Assembly (NCBI RefSeq): GCF_029892065.1
Contig: NZ_CP120374.1
Span: 1-64,000, forward strand
Direction of reading: 5' to 3'
Origin: Sinorhizobium garamanticum
GTDB taxonomy: Bacteria; Pseudomonadota; Alphaproteobacteria; Rhizobiales; Rhizobiaceae
Length of the DNA: 64,000 nucleotides
Made by a program: the position numbers and the translations under genes. The first letter of the stretch is position 1, and each line of letters begins with the position of its first letter. Shown here in pieces: positions 29,937 through 39,308 of the stretch. The notes beneath the pieces were generated by a model, which searched no databases, was not told where the DNA came from, and was given only the letters and a program-made list of their open reading frames with translations.

Positions 29937-32129
29937 TCATATCTGCGCATGCCTCAGTCTCAGAGCGTTACCGATGACGCTGACGGAAGAGAGAGCCATG
30001 GCCGCGGCCGCGATGATCGGTGACAGAAGGAGCCCGAAAGCCGGATAAAGGACGCCGGCGGCAACTGGCACGCCTGCGGCGTTGTAGATGAAGGCGAAGA
30101 ACAGATTTTGCCGGATGTTCTTCATCGTGGCATGGCTGAGCTGCCGTGCTCGCGCGATGCCTTGAAGATCGCCTTTGAGTAACGTCACACCGGCGCTCTC
30201 GATCGCAACGTCCGTTCCGATCCCCATGGCAATGCCGACATCGGCCGCGGCAAGGGCGGGGGCATCGTTCACCCCGTCCCCGGCCATGGCAACGATCCGG
30301 CCCTCCTGGCGCAATCGCGCGACGATCTCGCTTTTGTGGTCCGGCAGGATTTCGGCCTCGACTTCCTTGATGCCAAGCCTTCTGGCAACCGCATGCGCCG
30401 TGGTGTTGTTGTCTCCGGTCAGCATGACCACCCGGACACCTTCCTTGACCAGCGCCTCGACGGCGGCGGGTGTGGTCGACTTGATCGGATCGGAGATGGC
30501 AAAAAGCCCGCCGACGCGGCCATCGACGGCGGCAAAGATCACGGTCGCCCCTTCACCTCGCAAGGCTTCCGCCTTTTCGCTGAGGGAGGAAACGTCCACC
30601 TTTTCCTCTACCATTATGCGGTGGTTGCCGATGACGAGCTTGCGTCCGTCGACGGAGCCGGTCACGCCTTTGCCGACCGGACTATCGAAATCCTCCGCTT
30701 TGCCGAGGTCCAAGTCGCGTTCATGGGCGGCTTCCACGATCGCCGCCGCGAGCGGATGTTCGCTCGCGCGTTCCAGGGTGGCGGCGAGACGGAGCAATTC
30801 GGCCTCGGAGAAGCCGTCCGCGACCTCGATCGACGTCACCTTGGGTTTGCCCTCCGTCAGGGTTCCTGTTTTGTCGACCACGAGGGTTTCGACCTTCTGA
30901 AAGCGCTCCAACGCCTCGGCGTTCTTGATCAGCACGCCGAGCCTGGCGCCCCGTCCGACGCCCACCATGATCGACATGGGGGTGGCGAGGCCGAGAGCGC
31001 AGGGACACGCGATGATGAGTACGGCGACTGCGGCGACAAGCCCGTGCGCAAAACGCGGCTCTGGTCCGACCGCCATCCATGTGAGAAACGCAATCACGGC
31101 AATTGCAATAACGACCGGCACGAACCAGCCGGAGACCTCGTCGGCAAGGCGCTGGATCGGAGCGCGCGAACGCTGGGCATCCGCAACCATGCGCACGATC
31201 TGCGACAGCATGGTATCGCGCCCGACCTTCCCCGCTTCCATGACGAACCCGCCTGTGCGGTTCATCGTCCCGCCAATTAGGCTGGCGCCGACCTCCTTGG
31301 TAACCGGCATCGATTCTCCGGTAATCATTGATTCATCGACCGAACTGCGCCCCTCGACGAGGACGCCGTCGACCGGGACCTTCTCGCCGGGCCGCACCCG
31401 CAGCCGATCTCCGACGACAACGGCTTCGAGCGGCACGTCCTCGTCGCCGCCGTCGTCGCGGATGCGACGGGCAGTTTTCGGGGCGAGATCCAGAAGCGCG
31501 CGGATCGCGCCTCCCGTCTGCTCGCGCGCCTGCAACTCCAGCACCTGCCCGAGAAGGACAAGCACCGTAATGACGGCGGCGGCCTCGAAGTAGACCGCAA
31601 TCGAGCCATCCGCGCCGCTGAAGGTCGCGGGGAAGCGGCCTGGCGCAGCGGTTGCGACCGCGCTGTAGATCCAGGCAACGCCGGTTCCCATCGCGATCAG
31701 CGTGAACATGTTGAGATGTCGGTTGACGACGGACCGCCATGCCCGCGCGAAGAATGGCGCGCCTGCCCACAGCACCACCGGCGTGGCAAAGAGCAATTGC
31801 AGCCAGTTCGATGTCTGCGCCCCAAGCAGCATATGCAGATCGGCGACATGACCGCCCATCTCGAGAACAAGCACCGGTATCGTCAACACCAGTCCGATCC
31901 AAAACTGGCGCCTCATGTCGACGAGTTCGGCGCCCGGGCCGGTTTCTGCCGTCGCTACCTCCGGTTCGAGCGCCATGCCGCAGATCGGGCAATTGCCCGG
32001 GCCGATCTGGCGCACCTGCGGATGCATGGGGCACGTGTAGACGACGTCTTCCGCCTGAGGACCTGCATCACGGCTTGGCTTCGTCGCGCCCTGCTGCCCG
32101 TGATGGTGGTGATGCTTATGATCGCCCAT
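29937..32129 (-). CDS. Cu(I)-translocating P1B-type ATPase
   Basis: Inner-membrane copper exporter, 730 residues. Seen: a His-rich N-terminus ([12 protein letters not shown]), then [26 protein letters not shown], a short HMBD metal-binding module in place of HMA domains; eight membrane helices with the CPC motif ([11 protein letters not shown]); [36 protein letters not shown] in TM7 and [15 protein letters not shown] in TM8 define Cu(I)-ATPases. ATG at 32129 chosen over 32363. It is apart from the copper operon at 18-22 kb. Confidence 0.93.
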   Translation of the reverse strand: MGDHKHHHHHGQQGATKPSRDAGPQAEDVVYTCPMHPQVRQIGPGNCPICGMALEPEVATAETGPGAELVDMRRQFWIGLVLTIPVLVLEMGGHVADLHMLLGAQTSNWLQLLFATPVVLWAGAPFFARAWRSVVNRHLNMFTLIAMGTGVAWIYSAVATAAPGRFPATFSGADGSIAVYFEAAAVITVLVLLGQVLELQAREQTGGAIRALLDLAPKTARRIRDDGGDEDVPLEAVVVGDRLRVRPGEKVPVDGVLVEGRSSVDESMITGESMPVTKEVGASLIGGTMNRTGGFVMEAGKVGRDTMLSQIVRMVADAQRSRAPIQRLADEVSGWFVPVVIAIAVIAFLTWMAVGPEPRFAHGLVAAVAVLIIACPCALGLATPMSIMVGVGRGARLGVLIKNAEALERFQKVETLVVDKTGTLTEGKPKVTSIEVADGFSEAELLRLAATLERASEHPLAAAIVEAAHERDLDLGKAEDFDSPVGKGVTGSVDGRKLVIGNHRIMVEEKVDVSSLSEKAEALRGEGATVIFAAVDGRVGGLFAISDPIKSTTPAAVEALVKEGVRVVMLTGDNNTTAHAVARRLGIKEVEAEILPDHKSEIVARLRQEGRIVAMAGDGVNDAPALAAADVGIAMGIGTDVAIESAGVTLLKGDLQGIARARQLSHATMKNIRQNLFFAFIYNAAGVPVAAGVLYPAFGLLLSPIIAAAAMALSSVSVIGNALRLRHAQI

Positions 32130-32334
32130 TGGATACGACTCCGTTGGTGAACGTTCGTCGGGAGCATGCCGCAGATCCCCTAGATCGGAAGGTCGGAGCT
32201 CTTCGGCGCACAGCGTAGCAGTGTTCGCCGGACATCCCGAGAGCTGTTGCAGGACATCATTCCGGATGCTGCATGATACGCGACAGCAGTAGTGAGGCCA
32301 ACGCACGCGATCTTCGCGTCGACACAAGCCGCCG

Positions 32335-33348
32335 TCAGCTGCTCTCGCGAACAACAAGTTCAAATCCCAGGTCGATCATCCTGTCGGGAACTTCAGCGCT
32401 TGCAAGCAATGCCAGCATCAAGCGCGCTGCATGTTTGCCGACATCTTCTCGCGGGGTGTGGATCGAGGTCAGTCGCGGAACGATATGGGCCGACATTGGC
32501 AGGTCATTGAAGCCGACGAAAGCGACACGGCCAGGAACGGATATTCCTTGCCGCTGGGCTTCAAAGATCGCGCCATGGGCCAGGTCGTCATTGCAAAAGA
32601 AAATGCCGTCGACATCCGAATGCCGCCGCAGCAACCGGTCGAAGAGCTCACCGCCGAGCCCGACGGACGAGGGGTCGGGCACCGCCAGCTCCAGTGCATC
32701 CACGCCCGCTTCGGCGAGTGCGCGCTTGAACCCTTCGCCGCGTTGTATGACGCGGGCGTCGAGTTGAGCAGCGACATAGGCGAGGCGCCGCTTTCCCCTT
32801 GCCAGAAGATGCCGCGCTGCCACAGCTCCGGCGTCCTCCTGCGAGAAACCAACCGAATAGACGTCCTCCGCTTTCGTGAGCTCCATCATGTGGACGCAGG
32901 GAATCTTGTTTGCTTCGAGCATGCGCAGGGATGCGTCCGTGCGATCGAAGCCGGTGAGCAGGATCCCGCAAGGCTGGATGGCAAGATAATTGCGGATGAG
33001 CTCCTCTTCCTCCTCCCGGGAATAGTGGGAGTTTCCGATAAGGACATCATAGCCGCGCGGGCGAAGAACATTGTGAATGGCTTCGAGCGTTTCGATGAAC
33101 AGCTGGTTTGAGAGGGCGGGGACAAGGACGACGACTGATTGGCTGCGCGCCGAGGCCAGCGTGCGTGCGGCCGGGTTTGGCACATAGCCTAACGCTTTCG
33201 AGGCTTCGCGCACCTTCGACGCCAGCACCGGATCGACCGTCGGGACGTCGCGCAATGCGCGCGAGGCGGTGATCTGCGAGACGCCGGCAAGCCGTGCAAC
33301 CTCGGCGAGGGTCGGGCGGCCTGTGGCGCGGGAGGCTTCTTTACGCAT
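32335..33348 (-). CDS. gntR: LacI-family repressor of gluconate utilisation
   Basis: 337 residues. Seen: Lac[27 protein letters not shown] at about 12-34, hinge [15 protein letters not shown] at 55-70 and a periplasmic-binding-like sensor domain ([46 protein letters not shown]). The family and the divergent gluconokinase gene identify it as a GntR-type gluconate repressor. Two AGACAGCGCT-type operators lie in the shared intergenic region. Confidence 0.88.
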   Translation of the reverse strand: MRKEASRATGRPTLAEVARLAGVSQITASRALRDVPTVDPVLASKVREASKALGYVPNPAARTLASARSQSVVVLVPALSNQLFIETLEAIHNVLRPRGYDVLIGNSHYSREEEEELIRNYLAIQPCGILLTGFDRTDASLRMLEANKIPCVHMMELTKAEDVYSVGFSQEDAGAVAARHLLARGKRRLAYVAAQLDARVIQRGEGFKRALAEAGVDALELAVPDPSSVGLGGELFDRLLRRHSDVDGIFFCNDDLAHGAIFEAQRQGISVPGRVAFVGFNDLPMSAHIVPRLTSIHTPREDVGKHAARLMLALLASAEVPDRMIDLGFELVVRESS

Positions 33349-33386
33349 GGTACTTTGATGCTTGCCAATACGGATTCGCTTCGTTA

Positions 33387-33400
33387 AGACAGCGCTACCT
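33387..33400. promoter_or_regulatory. LacI-type operator O1
   Basis: AGACAGCGCTACCT, a near-palindrome centred on AGCGCT, 39 bp before the repressor gene. It shares a longer direct repeat (GACAGCGCTAYCTTNNGAGGA) with the copy near 33610. Confidence 0.6.
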
Positions 33401-33422
33401 TACGAGGAATGCGATCTCGCCG

Positions 33423-33529
33423 CTACTGCATGTACCCTTAAATCGGGCCCGATCTAAGGGTAAAAACATGCAGCGATTCAAAGTGCTACAGCGTCCTTTG
33501 CGCGTCCGAAAAGGCGCGCGGCGCTGTAG
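33423..33529 (-). repeat. RIME1-like element, copy E
   Basis: 107-bp reverse-oriented full copy (CTACTGCATGTACCCTTAAA ... GGCGCTGTAG). It sits between the two operators of the gntR-gntK intergenic region. Confidence 0.88.
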
Positions 33530-33566
33530 GAGGTTCATCGGCGATTTCGGACGTTCATTTCCAGTC

Positions 33567-33600
33567 ACCTCCGTGCCGATCGGCACGGAGGTATTTTTTG
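33567..33600 (+). terminator. Rho-independent terminator 38 bp before gntK
   Basis: A perfect 26-bp palindrome (33567-33592; arm ACCTCCGTGCCGA) is followed directly by ATTTTTTG. It is a textbook terminator on the plus strand, yet the next gene on that strand starts only 38 bp later. Confidence 0.8.
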
Positions 33601-33609
33601 AGCTGGATG

Positions 33610-33623
33610 AGACAGCGCTATCT
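33610..33623. promoter_or_regulatory. LacI-type operator O2
   Basis: AGACAGCGCTATCT, palindromic except one position per arm, ends just before the gntK ribosome site (GAGGAGGA at 33625-33632). Binding here would block gntK transcription. Confidence 0.65.
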
Positions 33624-33637
33624 TGAGGAGGATAAAT

Positions 33638-34168
33638 ATGGCCGAGCAAATACGAGGTATCGTCGTGATGGGCGTTTCGGGCTGTGGAAAGAGCAGCGTC
33701 GGCGCCGCCATCGCCGCTCTCTACCAAGGCCGCTTGATCGAGGGCGATGCTTTTCATCCCGCCGCCAATATTGCCAAGATGGGTGCCGGCGTCCCCCTTA
33801 CCGACGAAGATCGGCACGGCTGGCTTTGCCGCCTCAGCGAAGAAGTCGCCTCGGTAATTGCTGCCGGGGAACGTCCAGTCCTCACCTGTTCAGCGCTCAG
33901 GAAGAGCTACCGCGACCTGCTCCGGCAGGGGGAACCAAGGCTTGGGTTCGTCTTCCTCGATCTGGATCGAGATCTGGCCGCGGAACGCGTTGCTACGCGT
34001 CCGGGGCACTTCATGCCGGCAAGCCTGATCGAAAGCCAATACCAGACGCTCGAGCCGCCTTATCAGGAGCCGCTGACGCTTGCCGTGGACGCAAGTCTGC
34101 CGGTCGAGGCGCTAGCGGAACAGGCGGTTCAATGGTGGCAAGAAACGGACGGGACGGATCCTGCCTGA
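33638..34168 (+). CDS. gntK: Gluconokinase
   Basis: Phosphorylates D-gluconate to 6-phosphogluconate for the Entner-Doudoroff or pentose phosphate route. Seen: P-loop GVSGCGKSSVG at 11-21, EGDAFHPAANIAKMGAGVPLTDEDRHGWL near 38-66, CSALRKSYRDLLR near 87-99 and PGHFMPASLIESQYQTLEPP near 124-143, all GntK signatures. GAGGAGG precedes the ATG at 33638; 176 residues. No gluconate permease gene is adjacent. Confidence 0.95.
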   Translation: MAEQIRGIVVMGVSGCGKSSVGAAIAALYQGRLIEGDAFHPAANIAKMGAGVPLTDEDRHGWLCRLSEEVASVIAAGERPVLTCSALRKSYRDLLRQGEPRLGFVFLDLDRDLAAERVATRPGHFMPASLIESQYQTLEPPYQEPLTLAVDASLPVEALAEQAVQWWQETDGTDPA

Positions 34169-34584
34169 AAGTTGCAAGCAACGATCACTCAATCACACCG
34201 CAAAAAGATAGCGCTTCGCATCATCCACATGTCGGTGGTTGTCTGATCCTGCTGGCGAATCTGCGGGCCGCGTGATCACATACGGCCCGACGTGGCGGCA
34301 CGAAGAAATCCGAGGCTTGCAGGCCGTTCTCAACCCGCGGTTCAATTCTATACTGTGTCTGTTGCAACCTAGCGGTTTACGATCTGCAATAAATTCGCTG
34401 TTCGCAACTCTGTGCGCGCTCCGGTTTCAGTGTCGATGCCAAGCAACCACAAGGGGATTACTCGGTTTTTCCGGAGAGAAATTCGAAAAGTCATCCTTAT
34501 TATTGTCGAAATACGACATTAAACTCGAATAAAGCTTATCGTGTAGGGTCGATCTTCTTGTTATACTCTCAAGGGGGTGTCGCG
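34169..34584. other. 416-bp AT-richer intergenic region
   Basis: No convincing gene. GC content falls noticeably from about 34330 to 34570. It should contain the promoter of the large LuxR-type regulator. A partial LacI-like half site, AGATAGCGCT, occurs at 34206-34215. Confidence 0.5.
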
Positions 34585-37248
34585 ATGTTGCTCGATCGAC
34601 AGGGTCCACTCGAGGCTTTGCTGGGTGCGGCGCGGAGTGCTGCGGCCGGACGCGGGAGTACAGTGCTGCTCGAAGGCGAGGCGGGAATTGGCAAGACCTC
34701 CCTCCTGCGCGCGTTCGCGGCGCATGTGGACAACGGCTGCCGGGTCCTATGGGGGTGGTGCGAGGCGCTTTTTACGCCGTGCCCGCTAGGGCCATTGCAG
34801 GACATGAGGCAATTGCTTGACCCCCGTGTAGCAGCACTGCTCGATCAGGCGGCTCCGCCCGAGCGGCTATTTCCGGCACTCCTGAATGCACTCCAGCACG
34901 CCGGTGAAGCGATTGTACTCATCTTCGAGGATGTTCATTGGGCCGACAACGCCACGCTCGATCTTGTGAAATATCTCGGCCGCCGCATCTCCTCGCTCCA
35001 CGCCGTGCTCGTGCTCAGCCTGCGCAGCGATGAGATCGGCGCCGATCATCCGCTGACACATGTAGTGGGCGACCTGCCGTCCGCATCGGTCACCCGTATT
35101 GCGTTGGAACCGCTGTCTCCCGAAGCCGTGACCGTATTGGCGGACCAGGCGGGTCGCTGCGGCGCCGATCTTTATCGCGTTACGGAGGGCAATCCCTTTT
35201 TCATCACCGAACTTCTGGCAAGCGGCGAAATCGAACCGGGGCGCGTGCCGGATTCCATACGCGATGCGGTCTGGGCGCGTCTCTCGCGGCTGACGGCCGG
35301 TGAGCGGGAAGTGCTCGAGGTGATCAGCATCGTGCCGGGCAGCGTGGAGCGGTGGCTGGTCCGGGCTCTATTGGGTGCCGAGGCCGAACCACTGGTGGAC
35401 CAGTGCGTGGCGCGCGGCTTGTTGCAGCGAGACAATCAGGGCGCCCTGATGTTTAGGCATGAACTTGCCCGGCAGGCGACGCTCGACCGGCTGCCACCGA
35501 GCTTTCAGAGGTCGCTCCATGCAAAAGTGGAGGCGGCGATATCGCAGCTCCCGACGGCGCATGCGTCTGCCCTGCTTTCGCGCCGGGTCCATCACGCCGC
35601 CGGAGCCGACGACGGGGCACGAGTCCTCGAACTTGCGCCACAGGCCGCCGCTCATGCTGCGCGGCTAGGCGCCCATCGGGAGGCCGCGTCGCATTTGGCG
35701 GCGGCCCTGAAGTACGTTGCGCAAGCCACACCGGAGCAGGCCGCCCAGCTTTACGAGGGTTGGGCCTACGAGGCAGGACTGGCGCTGCTTGTCTATGAAC
35801 CGGTGATCGAGGCGCACCATCGCGCTATCCAGATCTGGCGCGAACTGGGGCGCACCGACAAGATCGGTCCTAACCTGTGCCGGCTGTCGCGGCTGCACTG
35901 GCGCCGCGGCGAAGGCGAGCCAGCGGAGGATTACGCAGACCAGGCGGTGCGCGAAATGGAAAAGCTGCCGCCCGGGCCGGAATTGGCAATGGCTTACAGC
36001 ACGCGCTCTCAGTTCCATATGCTGCACTATCGTTTCGATGAAGCGATAGACTGGGGCTTGCGCGCGATCGCTCTCGCCGATCAGCTTGGCGAGGTCGAAA
36101 CGCGCGTCCACGCCCTGAACAATGTCGGCACCGCGCTCCTTTTCGCCGACCGTCCGGGCGGTCGCGAGCGGCTGGAGGAAAGCTTGGCGCTGGCGCTTGA
36201 GCACGGATTTCACGATCATGCCGTGCGGGCGTACACCAACTTCGCCGAGTGCGCTGTTGCGTCCAATGATTTTACCCTGGCTGAACGCTTGCTGGCCGAA
36301 GGCACTGCGCTCGCGACCAAGCACGATCTCGATTCGGCGGCGCAATACCTGCTCGGGCGGCAGGCGCAGCTTCGCATGGAGCAGGGCCGTTTCAGAGAAG
36401 CCGAGACCATTGCGCAGGGCGTCATGAACCTGGAACGGCTGGCGATGGTCATGCATCTGCCGGCCCTCACCGTGCTCGGAAGGGTGCGCGTGCGACTGGG
36501 CGAGCCCGGCAGCTTGGCCCTTCTTCAGCAGGCGCTCCAGGAAGGACTGGCAACTGGCGAGCTCCAACGGATCGTGCCAGTCCGCATAGCGTTGACCGAA
36601 GCCGCCTGGCTCGCTGAAGACCAGAGTGCCAGCCACGAACAGCTAACAGCCCTTGCCGCGATGGATCTCGACAATTTCCGTGCCTGGGATTTGGGCGAAC
36701 TGGCCGTCTGGTGGCAGCGATGCGGTATGGCTGTTCCGCTGCCGACATCGTCCGCGCGGATTCCTTTGCGGCGCTCTGCCGAACTCTGCGGCAATCCGCT
36801 GGCGGCGGCAAAGGAATGTGAACGCTTGGGGCTTCCCTATGAAGCGGCGCTTGCCCTGATGCAGGTTCGCGGAGCCGAGACCGGGCCTGCATTGGCTCGT
36901 GCCGTGACCATATTCGAGTCGTTGGAGGCGCGTCCCGCCGCCGCGCTAGCGCGAAAGCAGGCGCAGCGCCTGGGTGTAGCAGGTCAGCTGCCGAAAGCCC
37001 GCAGAGGGCCTTACGGGGCAGCGCGCCGTCACCCCCTTGGCCTGACGCGGCACGAACAACAGGTGCTTGCCCTGATGGCTGAAGGCATGAGCAACAAGGA
37101 AGCCGCCCGGCGCCTGTCGCGCTCGCCGCGCACGATAGAGCATCAGGTTTCCGCGGTGCTCGGCAAATTCAACGCCGCCAACCGGATGGAAGTGCTCCTG
37201 CGCCTGCGCAGCGAGCCGTGGCTGCTGTCGGCTAACGATCTGCAATAG
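34585..37248 (+). CDS. Large ATP-binding LuxR-family regulator (LAL type)
   Basis: 887 residues. Seen: N-terminal AAA-type ATPase with Walker A LEGEAGIGKTSLLRAF near 30-45 and Walker B VLIFEDVHWADNATLDLV near 112-130; a long helical TPR-like middle (ALNNVGTALLFADRP, AYTNFAECAVAS); and a C-terminal LuxR HTH, LTRHEQQVLALMAEGMSNKEAARRL then SRSPRTIEHQVSAVLGKF, near 820-870. AAGGGGG precedes the ATG at 34585. MalT-like signal integration is expected; the inducer is unknown. Possible targets are the small exported genes just downstream. Confidence 0.9.
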   Translation: MLLDRQGPLEALLGAARSAAAGRGSTVLLEGEAGIGKTSLLRAFAAHVDNGCRVLWGWCEALFTPCPLGPLQDMRQLLDPRVAALLDQAAPPERLFPALLNALQHAGEAIVLIFEDVHWADNATLDLVKYLGRRISSLHAVLVLSLRSDEIGADHPLTHVVGDLPSASVTRIALEPLSPEAVTVLADQAGRCGADLYRVTEGNPFFITELLASGEIEPGRVPDSIRDAVWARLSRLTAGEREVLEVISIVPGSVERWLVRALLGAEAEPLVDQCVARGLLQRDNQGALMFRHELARQATLDRLPPSFQRSLHAKVEAAISQLPTAHASALLSRRVHHAAGADDGARVLELAPQAAAHAARLGAHREAASHLAAALKYVAQATPEQAAQLYEGWAYEAGLALLVYEPVIEAHHRAIQIWRELGRTDKIGPNLCRLSRLHWRRGEGEPAEDYADQAVREMEKLPPGPELAMAYSTRSQFHMLHYRFDEAIDWGLRAIALADQLGEVETRVHALNNVGTALLFADRPGGRERLEESLALALEHGFHDHAVRAYTNFAECAVASNDFTLAERLLAEGTALATKHDLDSAAQYLLGRQAQLRMEQGRFREAETIAQGVMNLERLAMVMHLPALTVLGRVRVRLGEPGSLALLQQALQEGLATGELQRIVPVRIALTEAAWLAEDQSASHEQLTALAAMDLDNFRAWDLGELAVWWQRCGMAVPLPTSSARIPLRRSAELCGNPLAAAKECERLGLPYEAALALMQVRGAETGPALARAVTIFESLEARPAAALARKQAQRLGVAGQLPKARRGPYGAARRHPLGLTRHEQQVLALMAEGMSNKEAARRLSRSPRTIEHQVSAVLGKFNAANRMEVLLRLRSEPWLLSANDLQ

Positions 37249-37446
37249 GCGCACTCGCGAAAATTAGGGGATCGGCTGCGGGAAATTGGGGGACCGCACC
37301 GATTTTGCCTGAGCTCATCCGCGCATAGGCTGCGCGTGTCACCATGGGAACAGACAATCAGCCGCACTGCGCGTCTTATACGATCTCCAGAGGACTATGC
37401 AGTCCTTTGAATTGGGCAGTTGATGGCTCGCGGAGGAGGGACAACC

Positions 37447-37815
37447 ATGACCAAACATTCTATCGCATTTGCAACGGCCTTGCTCGTCATGACGGGCGCG
37501 GCGGCGGCGTCGGACCTGGCGCCAGGGAGTGGCCACAGCATTCATCTCGGCCGCTTTAATGGCGCTGTGTATTACACGGTCGAAAAGGATGGCTACCGGG
37601 TGGTTGCGACCTTGGCCTCGGGAGCAGACGAGCAGCCGGTCCGCTTCGTATCTACGCTCGGACCGGGGCAGCGGCTGATGATATCCGTGCCTCAAGAGAT
37701 CGGCCAGCCTTCTGTCGACTTCGAGATCATACGCGATGGCGAAGTCCTTCTCGTGAATGAGCCGGGCGCCACTCTGCTCGACAGCGTGACGACCAGCGCC
37801 GTACTCGATGAGTGA
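37447..37815 (+). CDS. Exported protein of unknown function
   Basis: 122 residues. Seen: signal peptide MTKHSIAFATALLVMTGAAA ending SDLAPG, then a beta-rich domain (HSIHLGRFNGAVYYTVEKDG, YRVVATLASGADEQPVRF, GQRLMISVPQEIG, DFEIIRDGEVLLVNEP). GGAGGAGGG ahead of the ATG at 37447 sets the start. I do not recognise the family. It is 200 bp after the LuxR regulator gene on the same strand. Confidence 0.75.
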   Translation: MTKHSIAFATALLVMTGAAAASDLAPGSGHSIHLGRFNGAVYYTVEKDGYRVVATLASGADEQPVRFVSTLGPGQRLMISVPQEIGQPSVDFEIIRDGEVLLVNEPGATLLDSVTTSAVLDE

Positions 37816-37911
37816 CGGATCCTTTTGATCGGTACGGAATCCTCGGGCGGTCACTGACAATCCGGGGTGTTAACACTGCCAGCATGAGAGCTTCGGAAAG
37901 AGGGGGGAACG

Positions 37912-38112
37912 ATGCTCTACACGCTCATTATGTTAGTTTGCCTGTCGAATACGCCTGAGGCTTGCGAGGTCCGCGAGGAGATCGTTCGGGATTTGGCCGA
38001 GAACCCAGGCGTCGCCTTCATGCAGGCGCAGGCATTCGTCGCGCGTTGGATCGACGAGCATCCCGGTCGTTTCGTGCAGCGGTGGAGGCTTTCGCCGGAC
38101 CTGAGGGTTTGA
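37912..38112 (+). CDS. Small conserved rhizobial protein
   Basis: 66 residues: short hydrophobic start MLYTLIMLVCLS, a cysteine pair (VCLSNTPEACE), a central helix and HPGRFVQRWRLSP at the end. The pattern of N-terminal Cys pair, a middle FMQAQAFVARWIDEHP-type segment and a C-terminal RxWR recalls a family of small rhizobial proteins of unknown role. AAAGAGGGGG-type ribosome site precedes the ATG. Confidence 0.6.
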   Translation: MLYTLIMLVCLSNTPEACEVREEIVRDLAENPGVAFMQAQAFVARWIDEHPGRFVQRWRLSPDLRV

Positions 38113-38185
38113 GATCTTCTACGCAGGTCCAAAGCCAATCGCATCGCGGTCGACACACCGTGAAGCTCTGTCGAGGCAACGGGAC

Positions 38186-38596
38186 ATGCGTCGATTGCAG
38201 TACCTGGTTCTGTTCGCTGTCGTTTTCTTTAGCTTTGCGGGCGGGGGAATGTTCGCGGAGGGGGCAGCCGCCGACAGATTCTACAGAGTCGTCGGCGGCA
38301 AGGCGGATGCGCGGACTTATAACGGCTATCGGCGTTATAATGCCGGCTGCAACCATTGCCACGGCCCCGACGGAATAGGCTCGACTTTTGCTTCCTCGCT
38401 CGTCGACCGGCCGCTCGAAATCGAGGAGTTCAGGCGCGTCGTCCGCAACGGTCGGAGCAGTGGCGGCACCTCAGTCATGAAAGGCTTTGGCGACGATCCT
38501 AATTTCGCTCCCTATATCGACGACATCTACGCCTATCTGCAAGCCCGTGCCGAAGGCGCGCTTGGTCGCGGGCGGCCTAAGAAATTGGAGCCGTAG
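38186..38596 (+). CDS. c-type cytochrome
   Basis: 136-residue periplasmic monoheme cytochrome. Seen: signal peptide MRRLQYLVLFAVVFFSFAGG, heme site CNHCHGP near 54-60, and distal Met candidate in SVMKGFGDD near 95. C-terminal PYIDDIYAYLQARAEGALG is a typical closing helix. Such small cytochromes often serve PQQ-linked dehydrogenases, but none is in the window. Downstream comes RIME copy F. Confidence 0.85.
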   Translation: MRRLQYLVLFAVVFFSFAGGGMFAEGAAADRFYRVVGGKADARTYNGYRRYNAGCNHCHGPDGIGSTFASSLVDRPLEIEEFRRVVRNGRSSGGTSVMKGFGDDPNFAPYIDDIYAYLQARAEGALGRGRPKKLEP

Positions 38597-38642
38597 AAAC
38601 GCGTCGAAGCTCTCCGGCCATCGCGCTTAGTCTAGCGATGTC

Positions 38643-38749
38643 CTACAGCGCCGCGCGTCTTATCAGACGCGCAAAGGACGCTGTAGCACTTTGAATTGCT
38701 GCATGTTTTTGCCCTTAAATCGAGTACGATTTAAGGAAACATGCAGTAG
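38643..38749 (+). repeat. RIME1-like element, copy F
   Basis: 107-bp forward copy, nearly identical to copy D at 27094. Lies between the cytochrome gene and the next small exported gene. Confidence 0.9.
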
Positions 38750-38897
38750 ACGACGCGGAGGCCGCCGTAGAGGGTTAACAAGGCGGCTAAGGAGTAAATG
38801 CCGATCATGCTCCGCCCGATCTAGCTCGGAAAGGCTAAAAGCCAACCTCCCCGGCGTGATGTAAAATAAGCATTTGCTGAAACGAGGGGGACGCAGT

Positions 38898-39143
38898 ATG
38901 CCCAAGAGCACCCTGTCCGCCATTGCGGCGCTGGCCCTCTCATCGTTCGCTGTCACCTATGCGGAAGACAAAACGATCCAGATTCCCGGTCACAAATTCA
39001 AGACCGCAGAGAATTGCATTCGCCAGGCGCCCATCGGCAAGTTCGATCGCAAGTGCGACATTCCGATTGTCGGCTGGCGTGGTGCCGAAGGCATTTGGTT
39101 CCCGAATGTTTCCCAAGGTGCGCCTGGCGGGTTTGGCTTCTAG
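38898..39143 (+). CDS. Small exported protein of unknown function
   Basis: 81 residues with a signal peptide (MPKSTLSAIAALALSSFAVT, cleavage near AEDK), then two cysteines (AENCIRQ, RKCDIP) that could pair, and a Gly/Phe end. GAGGGGGACG precedes the ATG at 38898. No family recognised. Its last codons (QGAPGGFGF) abut an IS481 transposase scrap, so the native C-terminus may have been cut. Confidence 0.6.
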   Translation: MPKSTLSAIAALALSSFAVTYAEDKTIQIPGHKFKTAENCIRQAPIGKFDRKCDIPIVGWRGAEGIWFPNVSQGAPGGFGF

Positions 39144-39280
39144 TCGCCTTTGTCGAACTACACGAGAAGGCCACCACCGCTGTCTCGCGCGAGTTCCTGC
39201 TGCGCTTGATCGCAGCCGTCCCGCACAAGATCCACACCGTGCTCACCGACAACGGGAACCAGTTCACCACACCCGGTGTC
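39144..39280 (+). mobile_element. IS481-family transposase fragment
   Basis: A frame through this stretch reads FVELHEKATTAVSREFLLRL, then IAAVPHKIHTVLTDNGNQFT and TPG. This is the DDE integrase core around the second catalytic Asp (LTDNG) of IS481 transposases. Only ~45 codons survive; no inverted repeats or flanking transposase are visible. Non-functional remnant. Confidence 0.8.
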
Positions 39281-39308
39281 TGTAACAGTTTCCTGATTCC
39301 TTTAACCG

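Noticed and set aside
32130..32200. Possible CueR site before the Cu-ATPase (ACCTTCC then AGGGGAT on the minus strand)
   Set aside because: Only the left half and a loose right half match, and no -35/-10 layout fits; too weak to call.
34206..34215. AGATAGCGCT as a third gluconate operator
   Set aside because: Only one half matches and it lies downstream of gntK.
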